DNA of 64,000 nucleotides from Membranipora membranacea. Taxonomy: Eukaryota > Bryozoa > Gymnolaemata > Cheilostomatida > Membraniporidae. This document shows positions 1-13,200 of this stretch, piece after piece; within the stretch, counting starts at the first letter, position 1, and each line of letters opens with the position of its first letter. Location of the stretch: positions 15,128,001 through 15,192,000 of the forward strand of contig OU612073.1 of the NCBI GenBank assembly GCA_914767715.1, written 5' to 3'. The position numbers were made by a program, and so were the translations under genes. The notes beneath the pieces were generated by a model that ran no database searches, had not been told where the DNA came from, and saw nothing but the letters and a program-made list of their open reading frames with translations.

Positions 1-2475
1 TGCGGTAAAAAGCTTGCTTGTGGACATCAATGCAAGAGAAGATGCTATGAGTGTGCAGTAAACCAGCAATGCAAAGACTGTGAGCAGCCATGTGGTTTAA
101 TGTAAGTACAACTATCATTGCCATTAATAATATAATAATAATGATATCAACTTTATTTGCTATTCAAGGCCCTTTTCAGGCAAATGAGAATATGCTTACA
201 GCATGTGGAATAAGATTTATCACATCTATTTAGTGCACTCCTGTACAAGGTAGGAGTGGGCAAGTTAGGCTATTAACCGGAGAGCTCACCTCCTTTAGCA
301 GCATGGGTAGTGACCGGGATTCGAACCTGCAACTCTCAGATTGAGAAGCCCGAATCCTAAGCCACCCTGCCTGCCTTTCATTCACATTAATAATATAACT
401 GTTCCGCCGAAATTAATTGGAACCAAGTCTAATGTACAGGGGTTAATCTTGTTCATAATACATGCAGTATGAATTGAACGATCCTATAGATGCCGATTAT
501 GTGGCCTATTTCATGATTAGATACTAATTAGCACTGGTTTTATTCTGCTTAGTTTTAGGAATATACATTAAAGTGACGGCTGCTTTTATTGTCCAAATAG
601 TGGATCTAATGAATTTTGTATGTCATGTGGGCTATACGAATATTCAAGATGGAAAGATGTGATATATTCGCCGCTGTTAGATTCAGGAAGTATTTGTGTC
701 AGAGTATTGTTCCTCAAAACTTCTTTATTTTGCTCTGATCAGCTGTAGTCACGACAAGAAGTGTACCAGCCTCTGCAAAAATGCTTGTGTGTTCCATCGT
801 GGGAAAGACTCGCCTAAATGTGACTGGGGATGTATTCACGGAAAATGTACAAGGCAATGTAACGAGCCGTGCTCTCATGTACCCTGTGACAAACCATGCC
901 AGAAGAAATATAACTGTACCAAATGTCAAATGGTGAGTTAGAGAAGGTGGACTTGTCTTTCGCATTAAATGGGTGCAATTTATACTAGATCTTAGAAGCA
1001 TTTTCAACTCCTAACTTAACTTGATGACCTCAAAACTATAAACTGTAAAAAAGATTGCATCAATAACTCAGATTTGAGCAAAAGTTCCCTAAATTCATAC
1101 TACAGATATATGATTGCTGCGGTGCATGTGGAGATAACTGCATTCCCCTGTGCCCAAAGTGCCAGCTGCCTACCTGGGAGAGAAAAGCGGCTAGCCTGCC
1201 GGGTATATATGCTGGAGATATTGGGCCCATGTGGGTTCTGTTAGTAGATTGTAAGCATGCAGTACCGGTGAGTATACGATAATACATAACCACGCCTAAA
1301 TGAGGATATATGGATGTAATCTTCTATACCCGAATACTGATATCTCGCATGACGGATATATTCACCGCTTTGTGATGTCATCTCCCCAGGTTCAACTTCA
1401 GAAAATTAGGGTAAATGATTGTTATCAAATCGATTTTTAGATTTGAAATTTTAAATAAACTTCCTCATCTTCAATCATGTTTTTTTGGGATTTAGCATTG
1501 CTGTTCGCCTCATTTTAAATCTCTGTATAAATGCGGTTTCTGCAGTCAGCTATAGCAAATGCCTTGCCCATTCATGATATTTTATAAAAAGATTAGGCAA
1601 CTGACAGAACTATTTCTTTTTCAGATTGCATATATGGACAAAAGTGTCTTTGCTGAGTCTAAAAATCAGTATCTATGTCCATATAAGTCATGCATGAAGC
1701 CAATACTGAATACATCTCGATATGTGACTAAAACTCGGCATCACAAATCAGCTAATTCAAACTTAGATGTACCTACGACACAATCAAGAGGTATGTTTGA
1801 TTAAACAAACACAGATTCAGATTTGTCATGGACATAATATATCACTAATAAGAGGCACTGAGATCGTTCATCCGTATATCTTGCTAAAATGATTTAAAAC
1901 ACCGCACCGAATAATATTAAAAGATTTGTTTGGCCTTGAGTGGCCCTGATTAGTACTGATTACATCCAACAGATACAAAATATCTTAGGAAATTCCCATA
2001 GTCATTACCAAAGAAGACATTTTGCAATTATCATTGGTTTAGATGAAGATTTCATTATAAAATATATTTGAAGCGATAAGTGGTAAAAATACTTCAATCT
2101 ATGCAGGCAATACATGCCATTACAGCTGACAGTTCAATCCTAGGGTGATTTAAAAGGTAGATTTAGATGTGATAACTATTAAAAAATACTTATTTAAATT
2201 GTTCTCTTGTTTTATTGCAAACAGTCGCACAGTCAGTCAGAGTCGGTGTTAGGTCCGCCCCTACTGTCCCAGCTCCATCATTCAATAACTGGCTCCAGAA
2301 AGCCTCAGATCCAAAGCAGCTTTACTCAGGGCTGCAGGGCGTACGCGAGCAGCTCATGGAACATCGTGTTATGAATGATAGGTCCACATCTAGAGTTTCC
2401 AACAGTGCAGCATTGGAGCAGCTCAGGAGATCTGTAGCTCGACTTGGCGTAAAAAATGATGAAGATTCATCTTAG
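1..2475 (+). CDS. ZNFX1: ZNFX1-like NFX1-type zinc-finger protein, C-terminal part (5' end outside window)
   Basis: Five exons join in phase: 1-101, 743-932, 1106-1267, 1625-1790 and 2225-2475 (stop TAG), all with GT-AG introns. The first two exons encode dense Cys/His spacing (CGHQC, CNEPCSHVPCDKPC) typical of NFX1-type zinc-finger arrays. The third continues with CCGACGDNC and CPKCQLP and then MWVLLVDCKHAVP, which resembles the C-terminal region after the zinc fingers of ZNFX1, where a 'V.L.DC.H' segment precedes 'MD'. The tail (VPAPSFNNWLQKASDPKQL, about 80 residues, Arg/Ser/Gln-rich) has no fold that I recognise. Known ZNFX1 proteins are SF1 RNA helicases acting in antiviral RNA sensing and small-RNA inheritance; the helicase part would lie to the left of the window. 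The family assignment is firm for the zinc-finger array, less so for ZNFX1 against NFX1 or NFXL1. Confidence 0.72.
198..375 (-). mobile_element. tRNA-derived SINE-like sequence in a ZNFX1-like intron
   Basis: On the minus strand this intronic segment reads as a tRNA-like head: an A-box-like TGGCTTAGGATTCGGG followed by a near-perfect B box, GGTTCGAATCC, about 35 bases later. The segment then continues into non-tRNA sequence. No acceptor stem can be closed, so it is not called as a functional tRNA gene. Confidence 0.5.
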
Positions 2476-4181
2476 CTCAAGTATATAGGTCTCAGCAAAG
2501 AGCAGACCTAGATAAAGTTTCGTAACCTGTATGTGAAAAACATTATTTCCAGCTGTAGTGTGGACAAGCCTCTGTCAGACAAACTGTTTGGTTTGACAGT
2601 TGTTAATGACGTAAAATTTCATAATATATATGTGTTTAGACAATACTGAACTGTTGTGGTTCAAGAGGTTTAACCTCGGCAGTTTCTATTCAAGCTCTGC
2701 AGCAATAATTTTATTTTTCTGGATAAAGTGCCTTCCTTGTAGCAAATCAGATTTCTCATTATTATTTCAGGTATTTTACTATGTGGCTCTGTAACTGTTT
2801 ATCAGATATATCATGACAAGCTTCTAACCATTTGCTCAAATACCCTGTGTTTTCTCTTAAAAACCTGTTGCACTGTTTGCCTGGGAGTTGCTTATGTTAA
2901 GAGAAGAAAAGATAACTCCTGGTTGTTTTCTGCAATTCCTCTTATGTTATTTTTAATATACAGGAAACAAAATATAACCCAAATCCTATGGATCATAACA
3001 TATGAAGGTTTGGGTGGAGTATCCTGCTCCTCCGGGTTCACTATAATGCGGAAATCCGTGATCACGCAAATTCACGTGCGTATTGCGGAAATTTAGTGCG
3101 TATTTCCGCATTTTAGTCAATCCTGTGTGGGATCGACTAAAATGCGGAAATCACCTTGTGACCTACTTGTGACCTTGAAAAGCATATTTCCGCATTTTAG
3201 TCAAAATTGACTAAAATGCGGAAATTTCGAATTTAGCTTTTTTACCACTGAATGTGGCCTGTAAGAATAAAATTGATATGTGTTCTATGAGACCATCTCA
3301 TAGGCTATGTGTATGGGCAATCTGGGTTAGAAATAATGTGTTGTAGTACAGCTGTAGCACTATTTATGTAAAACGGAATTCCCAGTGAAAACTTCAGTGA
3401 ATTATGTACATGAATATACATGAGAAGATAACTCTAATATGATGATTTTTCAAGCAAAATCCCCATACTATAGTAACTATATATACTATGCAATTAGCAA
3501 CCCGGGTGTTTACACATCGATAGTTAACCTGATATCTTGCAAGTAGTGACGATGGGTGATTATCATGGTAGAAGCAAAAAAGTCATCGGAGAACATAGGA
3601 AAACATCTGTGAAAACATGTAGATCAGTCTATTGGTGATCAAGTCCTTCATAGCAGAACCGTATACAGTAGAGCATAGCCACCCACTTTGACACCAAAGA
3701 TCATTTTCCGGGAAAGGCAGGGTGGTCCTTGTCACAACAATTCATAAGAGTGTTTTTGGTTTTTCATTTTGCTCTATTGAAGTGCAAATGAACTAATTAT
3801 AACTTATAATATCTAAGCACATAGTCAAGATTGAGTGATGAGACCGAGTAATTATACTTTTTATTTTCATAAGCCACACAATAATATTGATCAGCCTGTA
3901 TAAAAGCACAAGTGAGTCCAACAATGTAGTTGGTAGGTATTTATAAAACAATTCATTGTTTCAGGTATTGATAGAGTAGATGCGTAATATCAGCCAATGT
4001 TTTACTAAAATCAGGGGTAGTTTATTAGCATACATACATCTGTAACTTTGTATTTAGCAAGATTAAACCTTGATTCACTTTGGTGTTTATGAAATAAAAC
4101 TGACCTACATTAGATGAGTTGAATTTGGGCAGGAGGAAAAGTTTGACATTTCACAATCTGAAATTTATCGATAGACTACAT
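2476..4181. other. Intergenic stretch between two convergent genes
   Basis: No exon-like segment with coding character was seen. It contains the 3' flank of the ZNFX1-like gene and the palindromic repeat at 3041-3232. The two flanking genes point towards each other, so both 3' untranslated regions should lie here. Confidence 0.5.
3041..3232. repeat. Cluster of short inverted repeats built on ATGCGGAAAT
   Basis: The block contains at least six copies, in both orientations, of a core TTTCCGCATTTTAGTC / GACTAAAATGCGGAAA. Adjacent head-to-head copies form hairpins, for example around 3100-3150 and 3190-3225. The outer edge reads GTTCACTATAATGCGGAAAT, and the same edge occurs inverted at about 10175-10195. 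Confidence 0.6.
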
Positions 4182-5379
4182 TTACTTTGAAAGGCTCTCT
4201 ATCATTTCTACGAAGGTACCAGCTAGTACCAGCTTGATGGCTGTGTCTTTCGGCTCGAAGACACAATTCATGTTGATTGGAGAGTCTGTTGTGACCTTCT
4301 GAACAAGATGGACTAGAATCCATCGATCATGAGGCAGCTTCAGTCCATAGCAAGAGTTATTCTCAGCAATCACAGAACTCGGTAGATGTATCCCTAGAAG
4401 AAAAGATAAAAATGCCAACTTTCAGCAGAGCAGACCGGGGGCAACTTAAGGACGTCTTATCATCGGTTGTCCCCTCATTAAACTGACATGTCAAAGAGAG
4501 ATTTGTCTCGATTTGTAGTAAAAATAAGACAGGGAGCAGGGAGGGTATCCCACCCGTCCTCCCTGCCGAAAAGGAGACTCCCTGATGAGACAGAAACAAA
4601 CAGACCGCAGCTTCTTCCCTAATGATATTGAAAATGCTTTGACCAACCCCTAGCTAATAGCTGATGGTTGATCATTGTGCGGGTCTCTAAAGGTCTAATG
4701 TTTCAGAATTTATTTAATATCTTTCACCTACAACTAGGGCATATGCCTCCAATCGGACAAATTATCCTGTCACAGTATCATATGACATAAGGTTATGCTT
4801 TAGATACACATAGACCATCCTTGGTATTAAATCTAACTGCTAACTGCACGGTAGGTAAGTCTTTTGGACAAGAGCGATCAACTTCTAGCATGTCATGGCA
4901 AGATTGGCAGTCTTTTCTCAAGATCAGCTTCCAATATTGGAACTGTTTGTTTGACATGCTAGCTTCCTAGTCACTTTTGGTCCCGCACCACATGTATCTC
5001 TTCACACCCAGTTGTGAGATGCCTAGCGATTTTGGAGGTATTGAAACATGTTTTTTATGCACATTATACTCATCAAGCCCAAGGGTCTCGCAGTTATAAA
5101 ATTGAAATTAGGACAGATTATTTGTAAAATAATATTTGCTGCCGCAGGCCTGTATAATGCAAGTCCCTGACCGGCAGTAGTATGACGAAAAATATCAGAT
5201 AAATTTGAAAGTGGGATTCTAAAGTATTGAACAATGATGTGGTTTGATTCAACATATGTCTCAATATATATATATATCACTGACCTTATTGTACACAGTT
5301 CTTCACCATTATAAATAGACATGCTGCAGAACATCAGTATACTAATACTGCAAACCTGAGCAAGGAATCTGGAAATCAT
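4182..5379 (-). CDS. Ephrin-like secreted or GPI-type ligand, four exons
   Basis: Minus-strand exons 5379-5285, 5218-5070, 4962-4816 and 4393-4182 (stop TAA) join in phase to about 200 residues. The protein opens with a signal peptide (SISILMFCSMS core). The fold evidence is the ephrin pattern: a strand ending in IICP, then YWKLILRKDC, then SCPKD, then NNSCYGLKL. These four cysteines sit where ephrins have their two conserved disulphides, and IICP plus the CYGLKL strand match the ephrin 'D..CP' and 'C..LKV' motifs. Ephrins bind Eph receptor tyrosine kinases at cell contacts. The C-terminal 40 residues are only weakly hydrophobic, so a GPI signal is not clear. The boundary between exons 2 and 3 is the least certain: the chosen acceptor at 4963 has a poor pyrimidine tract, and the alternative acceptor at 4943 would need a different donor. 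Another cupredoxin-fold protein is the main alternative. Confidence 0.58.
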
Positions 5380-5404
5380 CTGAAATAAGAAAATGAAATA
5401 TAAA

Positions 5405-5640
5405 ATTTGTGGGTACGGTGAAATGGTGCAATCGGTTAGCGTGCTTGCTATTCATTGCCAGGCGATTGGTGCCGCAGGATTTGTGAGTTTAAATCCCGTT
5501 GGGGGAGCTTTCAAGATTGATTGTTCCAGCCCCCAGCACCCATCGGGTGTATACCTCTTCTATAAAATGGGGAACCATTGTTACTGCCTGTTAAACACAT
5601 TAGTGGTTTGTTTACTCCAACCCTAGAATGTAAGGAAGTG
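5405..5640 (+). mobile_element. tRNA-derived SINE
   Basis: An A-box-like TGGTGCAATCGGTTAGCG at about 5422 is followed, some 55 bases on, by a B-box-like GAGTTTAAATCC. This is the internal RNA polymerase III promoter layout of tRNA-derived SINEs. The downstream 110 bases are not tRNA-like and probably form the SINE body. The long ORF across it is incidental. Confidence 0.6.
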
Positions 5641-8600
5641 TAATTTTGTGGCGGCAGGGAGGGTACATGTGATATGGAATTTCTACAGATAGTCTGTTAC
5701 GATACTCAAAACAAATTTTTTCACTTTTAGTCACATTGAAGAGAATTTCTAGCCCCTAACTTCTTAGGGGTGTATATCCTCTCTTCCTAAGAGCACAAAA
5801 AAACCGTGTTTGAAGAGAATAGGTTCTTTTGAACTACCCAAGAGGAGTTTCAATAAAATGGCTTTGTGGAAGTTGGGGTGTGCTAACATAAAGGCACCTC
5901 CTAACTAGCTTATTTATTTACTTCTCTTGGGTTATTTATGAAGGATGTACACAAACCAATTATGAAAACTTGAGGCGTTGCGTGAAGTGACATGATGAGA
6001 TCATACTGTTTTTTTCCAGTACTGGTAGTGGAAAATTCAGTCTACCTCCAATATGATTGGATGATCTTTTTGCTCGTTTTGGTTCCATGTACGTGGTTGT
6101 AGAACCATGATTAATTTTTTCTATCGAAGCGCATATAGGGACAAGCCATACTACAGGAATAACAGAAAAATAGGTAGCAACAGGTGCTCAGTAACATCCC
6201 GCCTCCAGCCGAGCGATGTATATAAGAGGGTTGGACCAAAGCTGTGGGCTCATTCTCGGTGTAGCAGTGATCACGAAAGTTTTGCACGGGTACTCTCGAG
6301 AACAGAACAAAGAGGAATGTTAATGATTGTAATTGTTCCTCACTTCAACATGGTTGCATTTTCCTATGTATTGTTAGGAGTTTTTAAGATATAAATGGAC
6401 CAGCGGGTAGGGCACTCATCTATTTGAGGTTTGCAGTGAAGTTTTATAAAGAACAACTTGCTGATAGCCCTCTGTTTACAGCCTAATTCTGTCGCCAGAA
6501 GTGTCTTAAACACGAGGCAAGTGGTATGATCAACACCTACTCCCACCTTATGTTCATTCAGGGATTATGAGGCAACTGAGATAGGTCTAGAACATATCAC
6601 TCGCAGCATGTAATGCCAAAAGTTATCAAAAATACAGTCTAAAAATAAAGTCTTTTTCCCATGTATCCCGCTCTTTGGATAGTCATGATCACACATGCAG
6701 CATTGTCCTTGCATGATATGATGAAAGTAATTGACCTGTATTAACTCACAGATCGAATTAACTTTTTGTGACACTCAGTTCTACAAGTACCAATAACAAA
6801 CAAAATCATTGCCAAGCTACTTCAAAAAAACACCTGCGATGGATTTTTGAGGTAAGATACAAACAATTGGACATCGTTTGACAAACTGATCAATGATGAG
6901 GATACATATATATTAGTTGTTCCAATGTTCAAATTGAATTACTGGAGCTCTATGGGAAAAAATGAATAACTGCTGATTTTAAACATAAAATGTCATAATC
7001 ATGTCATAATATGACACTAATTACCTTACCACCTAGCAACTCAAGCTTTCTTCACATTATTCGGCAATTTTTTAAGTTTTATGACTAGGTCGACTTACAA
7101 TGGCTTTTGCTTGTTAGACCAATGAACTCCCTCATTGGTTAGACAGGCATATTGTATAGTGCTGAGTACTGCAGACAAAACAGTGGCATTTCCTGTGAGT
7201 AACCAGTGGAGATCTGACATCTTCGCTACCACACATCTAAAATGGCAAGTGGTCTTCAACCTCATTTCAAAAGTTGCACTAAATTACTACAATTATACAT
7301 GGACAATCAGTGCAACCAAATATGCTACTTCTCAGCAATGTGTTTAGAGATAATTTTATATTTCCAAGGCAAAGAGCTGCAAGGAGGCCGCTTTTTTTGT
7401 AGCGCAAGTATTTCACTTGATGGTTATCCGTTAAAAAAAAAGACTATTGGGATTAATGCACTATAAGCTGTCTAATAAATAATTCTGTGGGCCAAAACCA
7501 AGAACCAAGGATCTCCATGACCAATTCATCAGCTTTAATGATGAAAGAGGCGGTAAGTCCATTAACACTAAGCTGTGCAGTGTAGGCATATGGCCCAAGT
7601 GTTATTTTTATTCCCAACGGTGCACTGTCCAGCGTGCTGGTCTATGAAACTTAGTTATAGCATCTGAATGATATGGAGCACAATTAATCAGGTTTAAATG
7701 GGCGGACTTCCAGCCTGATGACCTATCTATAGGCAAAAGGGCTCGCACCACCCTCACCCTGCCTGCACTCTCACTGCTCACATATAGCTAGCGTTAAATT
7801 CTATTCAAAGTTACCTTCTCAATGAGTGTGAGCAGACAACTCAGCAAACAAATCATCTAAAGCATATTTTTACACAGGGTCTGAAATATGCTGAAGTAAT
7901 CTTATGGGAAAAATGAAAAGTCCACAGACATCTTTGTCATCTAGACTTGATTTTCCTAAAAGACTAGAGGTAGCCTACTCACACTGATCTTTGTCTCAGT
8001 CCTCAATGAATAGAAATGAGTATGAAGACCACCAATCGCTCTTCTCACAGTAAATTCATCGCCAGTAAGAGAAAAACACCTTTTTCCTGCAACAAGCAAA
8101 TATCATGCACTTACAGGCCCAGGTAATATCCATACTGTACATTGTTTTTTTATGCATATTCTTTCAATGCAATGTGGGTTATGATCTTCAGAAGTAATAC
8201 ATTCAGAAGCAATACTATGGATAAATTGACAAATATCTAGTAATCTGAATACAACTACATGTACATTTCTAAGAACCACCAAGCCTCACTACTTTCAGCT
8301 TTCTAAAGTGGAGATCATAAGAAGGAGGGGTGTATAGTATATGATTAAGCTAGCTTTTTTTTCCATTTAGCCATATGGCCTAAACAAACCAAAGCTCAAT
8401 TTTGGTGTGATATGAAGTGAATTTGTATGAATATCATAACAAGAACTTTTTTATCACACCTTCTAATGTAGGCTACAGCAACTGTGCTTGATCAAACCAG
8501 CAAGTAAGCTAGTGGAAAAACATCGGTATATTGTAGCTGGCAACAGCAGTGTAGTGTAGTGTTATTATGCCCATACATAGCTATAGCAATTACAGGAGCA

Positions 8601-9084
8601 AACAAATTTTGAGAATCCCATCGACCATTGATATTTCTGTGGTCGAGTACAAAATCAATTACGACACGGGCAATGCTTAAGGATATGTCCCCTTGATTCC
8701 CCAACAACCAATGTAAGAGGAATTAACTGAGCGCTAGGCAATCTACTGACCAAGGAAGCCTTTGAAGCACAGCACATGTTGTTTCAATTGAGTACAAATA
8801 AATGGCATTTTTATATCGAATTAATATTAATTAAAGTCACTCATTGTTGTGCTTTTGTACGGTGAGTGAGTATAATGCAACCACACGCAGGTCCCATGTC
8901 CCGAGGGCCGTAACATCCACACACAACTCATCACAACCCAGGGTTAATGTGTTGTGCGCCATGTGATGCAGGGGGTTGGATCAAGTTGAAGTTAAAAGTT
9001 TAGTTTGAACGCACCAAACCAACCAAGACCTTGACAAGATTATGGACTTGAGTTCCTACCTAGGCTTATATATATATATAATGT

Positions 9085-9770
9085 AAAATAAGGCTTGCAA
9101 GTAAGTCCCAAGCCAGGGGCACCATGGGACTATCGGCATCTGGAGAACTTACAAGCATGTAATAGTATACTTCGCCAATCCGATGTCCATTGGCAAAGTA
9201 AAGCTTTGTTTGAGGGTGGGCGCCGAAAAAAGCTTGTCAAGACAGGCTATGGCAAAGTATACATGCTTATAACCTCCACACAGTCACTGATCTAAGCACA
9301 CAATACAGCACTGACTTGAGTAAGTGTAACGTGCTGGTATATAACAGCAGAGTATTGGTTTAGTTCAGTGAGTGGGGAGGCTACTAGACTTGTAACTAGT
9401 AAGCTGAGTAAGTAGTAGTAATAGTACTACCTACAGTAAAGTCATAGGCATCTATCTGGAGTTACAAGCATGTATACTTTGCCAATGACCATGATCATGG
9501 ACATCGGTCACCCATCCTAGTCTTTTCCAAGCAAGGTATAGGCCATAGGCATCAGGAGTTACAAGCATGTCCAGTATCAACCATACTAGACAAAGACATG
9601 CTTGTTGTTATAACTCCAGACGCCTATCTATCTATGGTAAAGGCATGGGCCCCTGGGACTCACATGTCTTTTCTTTGCCAATGTCCAGTATCAACCACCC
9701 CAAAAAACACTGATACTGGTCATCGGCAAAGTAAAGACATGTAAGTCCCAGGGACCCATGAGTAAAGTAG
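9085..9770. repeat. Mosaic of direct and inverted copies of a short sequence
   Basis: The phrases GGAGTTACAAGCATGT, TTTGCCAATG and AAGTCCC recur at least four times over 700 bases, some as reverse complements (for example ACATGCTTGTTGTTATAACTCC near 9596). Several CATGGGTC/GGGACC pieces mirror each other at the two ends. No coding sequence is evident. Confidence 0.5.
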
Positions 9771-10099
9771 AAAAAGAAGTGATTAGTTAGTGAAGTAATG
9801 ATGATGATTATATTATTATTTATACATTTACAAACGTTGGAAATATTTAGCTAAATTAGTGAGTGCTACTACTATACAAGGATGGAAACTGTTACCTGAA
9901 ACTGGAAAGGAAAACACTACAGCAGTATAGTCTTCATTAGCAGAGTAGAGTATGCAGCTTTACAGAGCTTCTTCATGAAGAATACCACCAGGCATCAACC
10001 AAAATCCTGACCATGTTTTGGATCAGGCAGAAAATGAGATGACTACCCCTGATTGGCTTGGTAGGATTCAATTAACCAATTAAAATGTGTTTTCCAAAT

Positions 10100-10195
10100 T
10101 TCCGCATTTTAGTCATTTAATCGTAAAACTGAGAAACACGCGTGCTAACGCGTACTTTCAAGAGATATTCCGCATTTCCGCGTTTTAGTGAACCC
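10100..10195. repeat. Second copy of the GCGGAAAT inverted repeat, opposite orientation
   Basis: TTTCCGCATTTTAGTCATTT at about 10100 and TTCCGCGTTTTAGTGAACCC at about 10175 are the inverse of the left edge at 3041. The shared edge extends outward into TCCTCC/GGAGGAG-like sequence on both sides. Confidence 0.5.
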
Positions 10196-10287
10196 CCCTG
10201 CTCCTCTCAATATTTAGGTTGTAAGTTCATGAGCTATCATCTAACCAACATGTCTATTATTATTATTATTATTACGAAGGAAAAAAT

Positions 10288-13200
10288 ATGAAAATCTCAG
10301 AATGTCAAGATGAAGCAGGGGTTATTGCTGCCCTGTCTAGTTATGTCAGTGAATGTGCCAGTCAAGCTATCAGTGATCATGGGCTGTTCTTCATAGGAGT
10401 GTCTGGTGAGTGTTCCTGTGTAATTTGATGATTTTTCTGGCATGATTGGATTGGGTCAGTCTCAGTGTGATGACTGATCATCTTGATGATTCCTCCTCTC
10501 CTGATATAGTGATTAACCATGCACTCCTTCAAAGGGGTATGATGAGGTATGCACACATATTTAATTGTGCCATGTGGTGGTTGTGGTCCTGTGGATTAAG
10601 GCTAACTGTAGATCTTGGGTTTAAAATGGTAATGTAAACCAATGTGTGTTGTATTTTTGTTGGTTGAATGACAAACAAGATTGAAGAACCAACTTAATCA
10701 ACTTACATAAAGGCCTATGATGACTGTGTATAGGCTAATAAAACAATGGGTTCTGAGGAAGCTGCGGCTAATTGCTTTATTAACAACATTTTTTTTAACA
10801 TTTTCAATGCTCCTGTGAGTTAGATAGTCAAATAGTGGCATCAAGGACTCCTTAGTCTTAGTTAGTGGTATGTGGTTAAAACACAAAACGTTCAATCACA
10901 AGGAAATTTATCAGATTCTCCAATATTATCATATACAATAGGCCTATGTTATTTTCTTGAAAAATATTGATTGTCATGAGGATTATACCCTCATTATCAT
11001 ATTAGCAGTAGCCTAAAGGTGAGTTGCGGTGGCATGGCTCATCTTTGTCATCTTTTGAGGAATGGTGGATTTGAAAAAAACATGTCATTTTACAGGTCAT
11101 CACTGTAAAAATTTTGGCACATTAGAGAGAATTCATATTTGGCGACTCCAGCTCACAAGTATGTGTATAAAATGACATCTCTCGTTTTATCAGAGATGTT
11201 GTACTCTCATTTTTTGCATATCTTTAGGAGGAAGTCTGGCCAAGTATCTAGCTCAAGGATTGCAGGATGTAGACACTGACTGGAGTAAGTGGAGAATGTT
11301 TTTCTGTGATGAGAGACATGTGGGTTATGATAATTCAGACAGCACTTACAAAGTGTACAAGGAGGGTCTTATGAGCAAAGTACCGCTAGCTGATGAGAAT
11401 GTCATCAAGATTAATCCTGATCTCAGCGGTATGTATATGTATGGAATGTTTTCACCTACTGATATATATATATATATATTTGCTATCATATGTCTATATA
11501 TATGTGTGTGTGTGTATATTTATATGCTATAATATGTATATGTATATTTATTAGTCATAATATACCAATGCATTTGAGCAAGGCTTTATACAAGGAAATG
11601 GATTTGCAGCCCCTTGCTTTATCTAACAAAAGCCTAAGTAATATGAAACAAGCCTACAGATTATGGTGGTAGTCTATAAGTCTATAGTATATGGTGATCG
11701 ACTATTTATAACAAGATTCTACAAATGACTATCACTTTTATACATGTAACCACTAGCTAATTAGCTAGTCAGCACATGTCCAGCCTATAAGTTGCCAGCT
11801 GCAGATTGTGATCACATCAAGGAAAACATCTTGGTTTAATGTACGGACAGCCAGTTAAACTGTGTAGCTAGATGACTCTACAGCAAGGTCAATGTCTCTC
11901 TGTCAAAGTTTATTTTCGCCGGCATTGATATCAATTATGACTTTACCATAAAGGAGTGCTAGAGGTGTGTAATTAATTCGCATGTCTTCGTGCAGCTCTC
12001 TTGGGTGAAAGCTAACCTATATTTAGTCACAATTTAGTCAAATTCAAAGGCAATGTTTAAATTTAAACTTGAACTGCATGAACTAATTCATAGAACCTTT
12101 GGCATGCTCAGTGTTGCCAGCGAAAAATATGACAGACCTAGGATGATTTCTACATATCATGATTTACAAAGTCTGGCAGGGTATCGATGTGGTATTTCTA
12201 CTATTTCTAAATTATGCAGGATACTACAATACCATCAATATTGCAATGTCATAGTGAAATCTCAATACTTGATTGATGTGATAAATCATATGCAAAATCT
12301 ATGTTGAAATTGAAATCTCAATAAACATTGAATGACTTATGGATATTGCAGGACCATAACTCAGTTGACACTTGTGATTCAAGCTGTTTTTATTGCTTAT
12401 TTGATCCTGTCAACCTGGTCCTATGTCCCACCATCTTTACCATAGCTATAGGTCGATGATTTGTACCCTCAATGTTATTAGGAACTTTTGCAGGTGTAAG
12501 GAAAGCCTTATTGTCAACAAACGTTAATAGGCTTCTGGGCAACTGGAATTTAATGGAATGAAAATGTGCTGGGTTTAGGTTTGACATATATCGCCCCGAT
12601 AGTAGCAATGATCCTGGCTACTATAATCGAATGTTTCTCAAATAAGCAATTAAGATAAATTTTGAAAATGAAAAAGAATCGTATTTAAATGTATTCATAT
12701 TATATGTATCTATTTATATATATATATAATGTTTCAGTTGAGGATGCTGCTCAGGACTATATAGCAAAGATGAAGTCATTATTTGGAGATTCCTGTGACT
12801 GGCCAGTATTTGATCTCCTACTGCTCGGTATGGGACCAGATGGACATACATGTTCACTATTCCCTGGTCACCCTTTGTTAAAGGTTTGTGGTATTAGACA
12901 CCACTTGTGTTACATGAAACTTATCCAGGGGGGTCTTTCAATTAGAATCAGCCGAAATCGCAATCTGATCTCTCACTCAGCGATACCTGCTAGTCTCTCA
13001 CTTTCAAATCTCTCGGGCATTGATTGAACTATATACATTTACATTCTGAGTTAGCAATTTGGGAACGAATTTGTCTAATAGAAAGACCAAGTGAGTGATA
13101 ATTTTGAGCGATGTGATAGTGATATCTTGCTTTAATAAAGCATCAATCTTTCCTACTGAAAAACCCCCCTGGCTGTACGGTAAGCTTAGTATGTTACACC

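Larger units (their letters stand above)
5641..10287. other. Gene-poor intergenic region
   Basis: No chain of exons in phase was found on either strand. One possible 5' exon (ATG at 7518, ending at a good GTAAGT donor) and one open minus-strand segment (8492-8707) could not be linked to anything. The stretch holds simple AT repeats, the mosaic repeats at about 9085-9770 and an inverted-repeat edge near 10100-10195. Confidence 0.4.

Noticed and set aside
5393-5626. 77-codon ORF
   Set aside because: It overlaps the tRNA-derived SINE and its codons follow the SINE sequence.
7518-7553. Possible first exon (MTNSSALMMKEA then GTAAGT)
   Set aside because: No downstream exon in phase was found, and a short ATG segment before a donor-like site is expected by chance.
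8492-8707. Minus-strand open segment (RVVIDFVLDHRNINGRW...) with protein-like composition
   Set aside because: No good splice partners, start or family match could be found. It remains a weak possibility only.
12053-12307. 84-codon ORF in PGLS intron 2
   Set aside because: It has no domain and no splice signals, and the flanking PGLS exons join cleanly across it.
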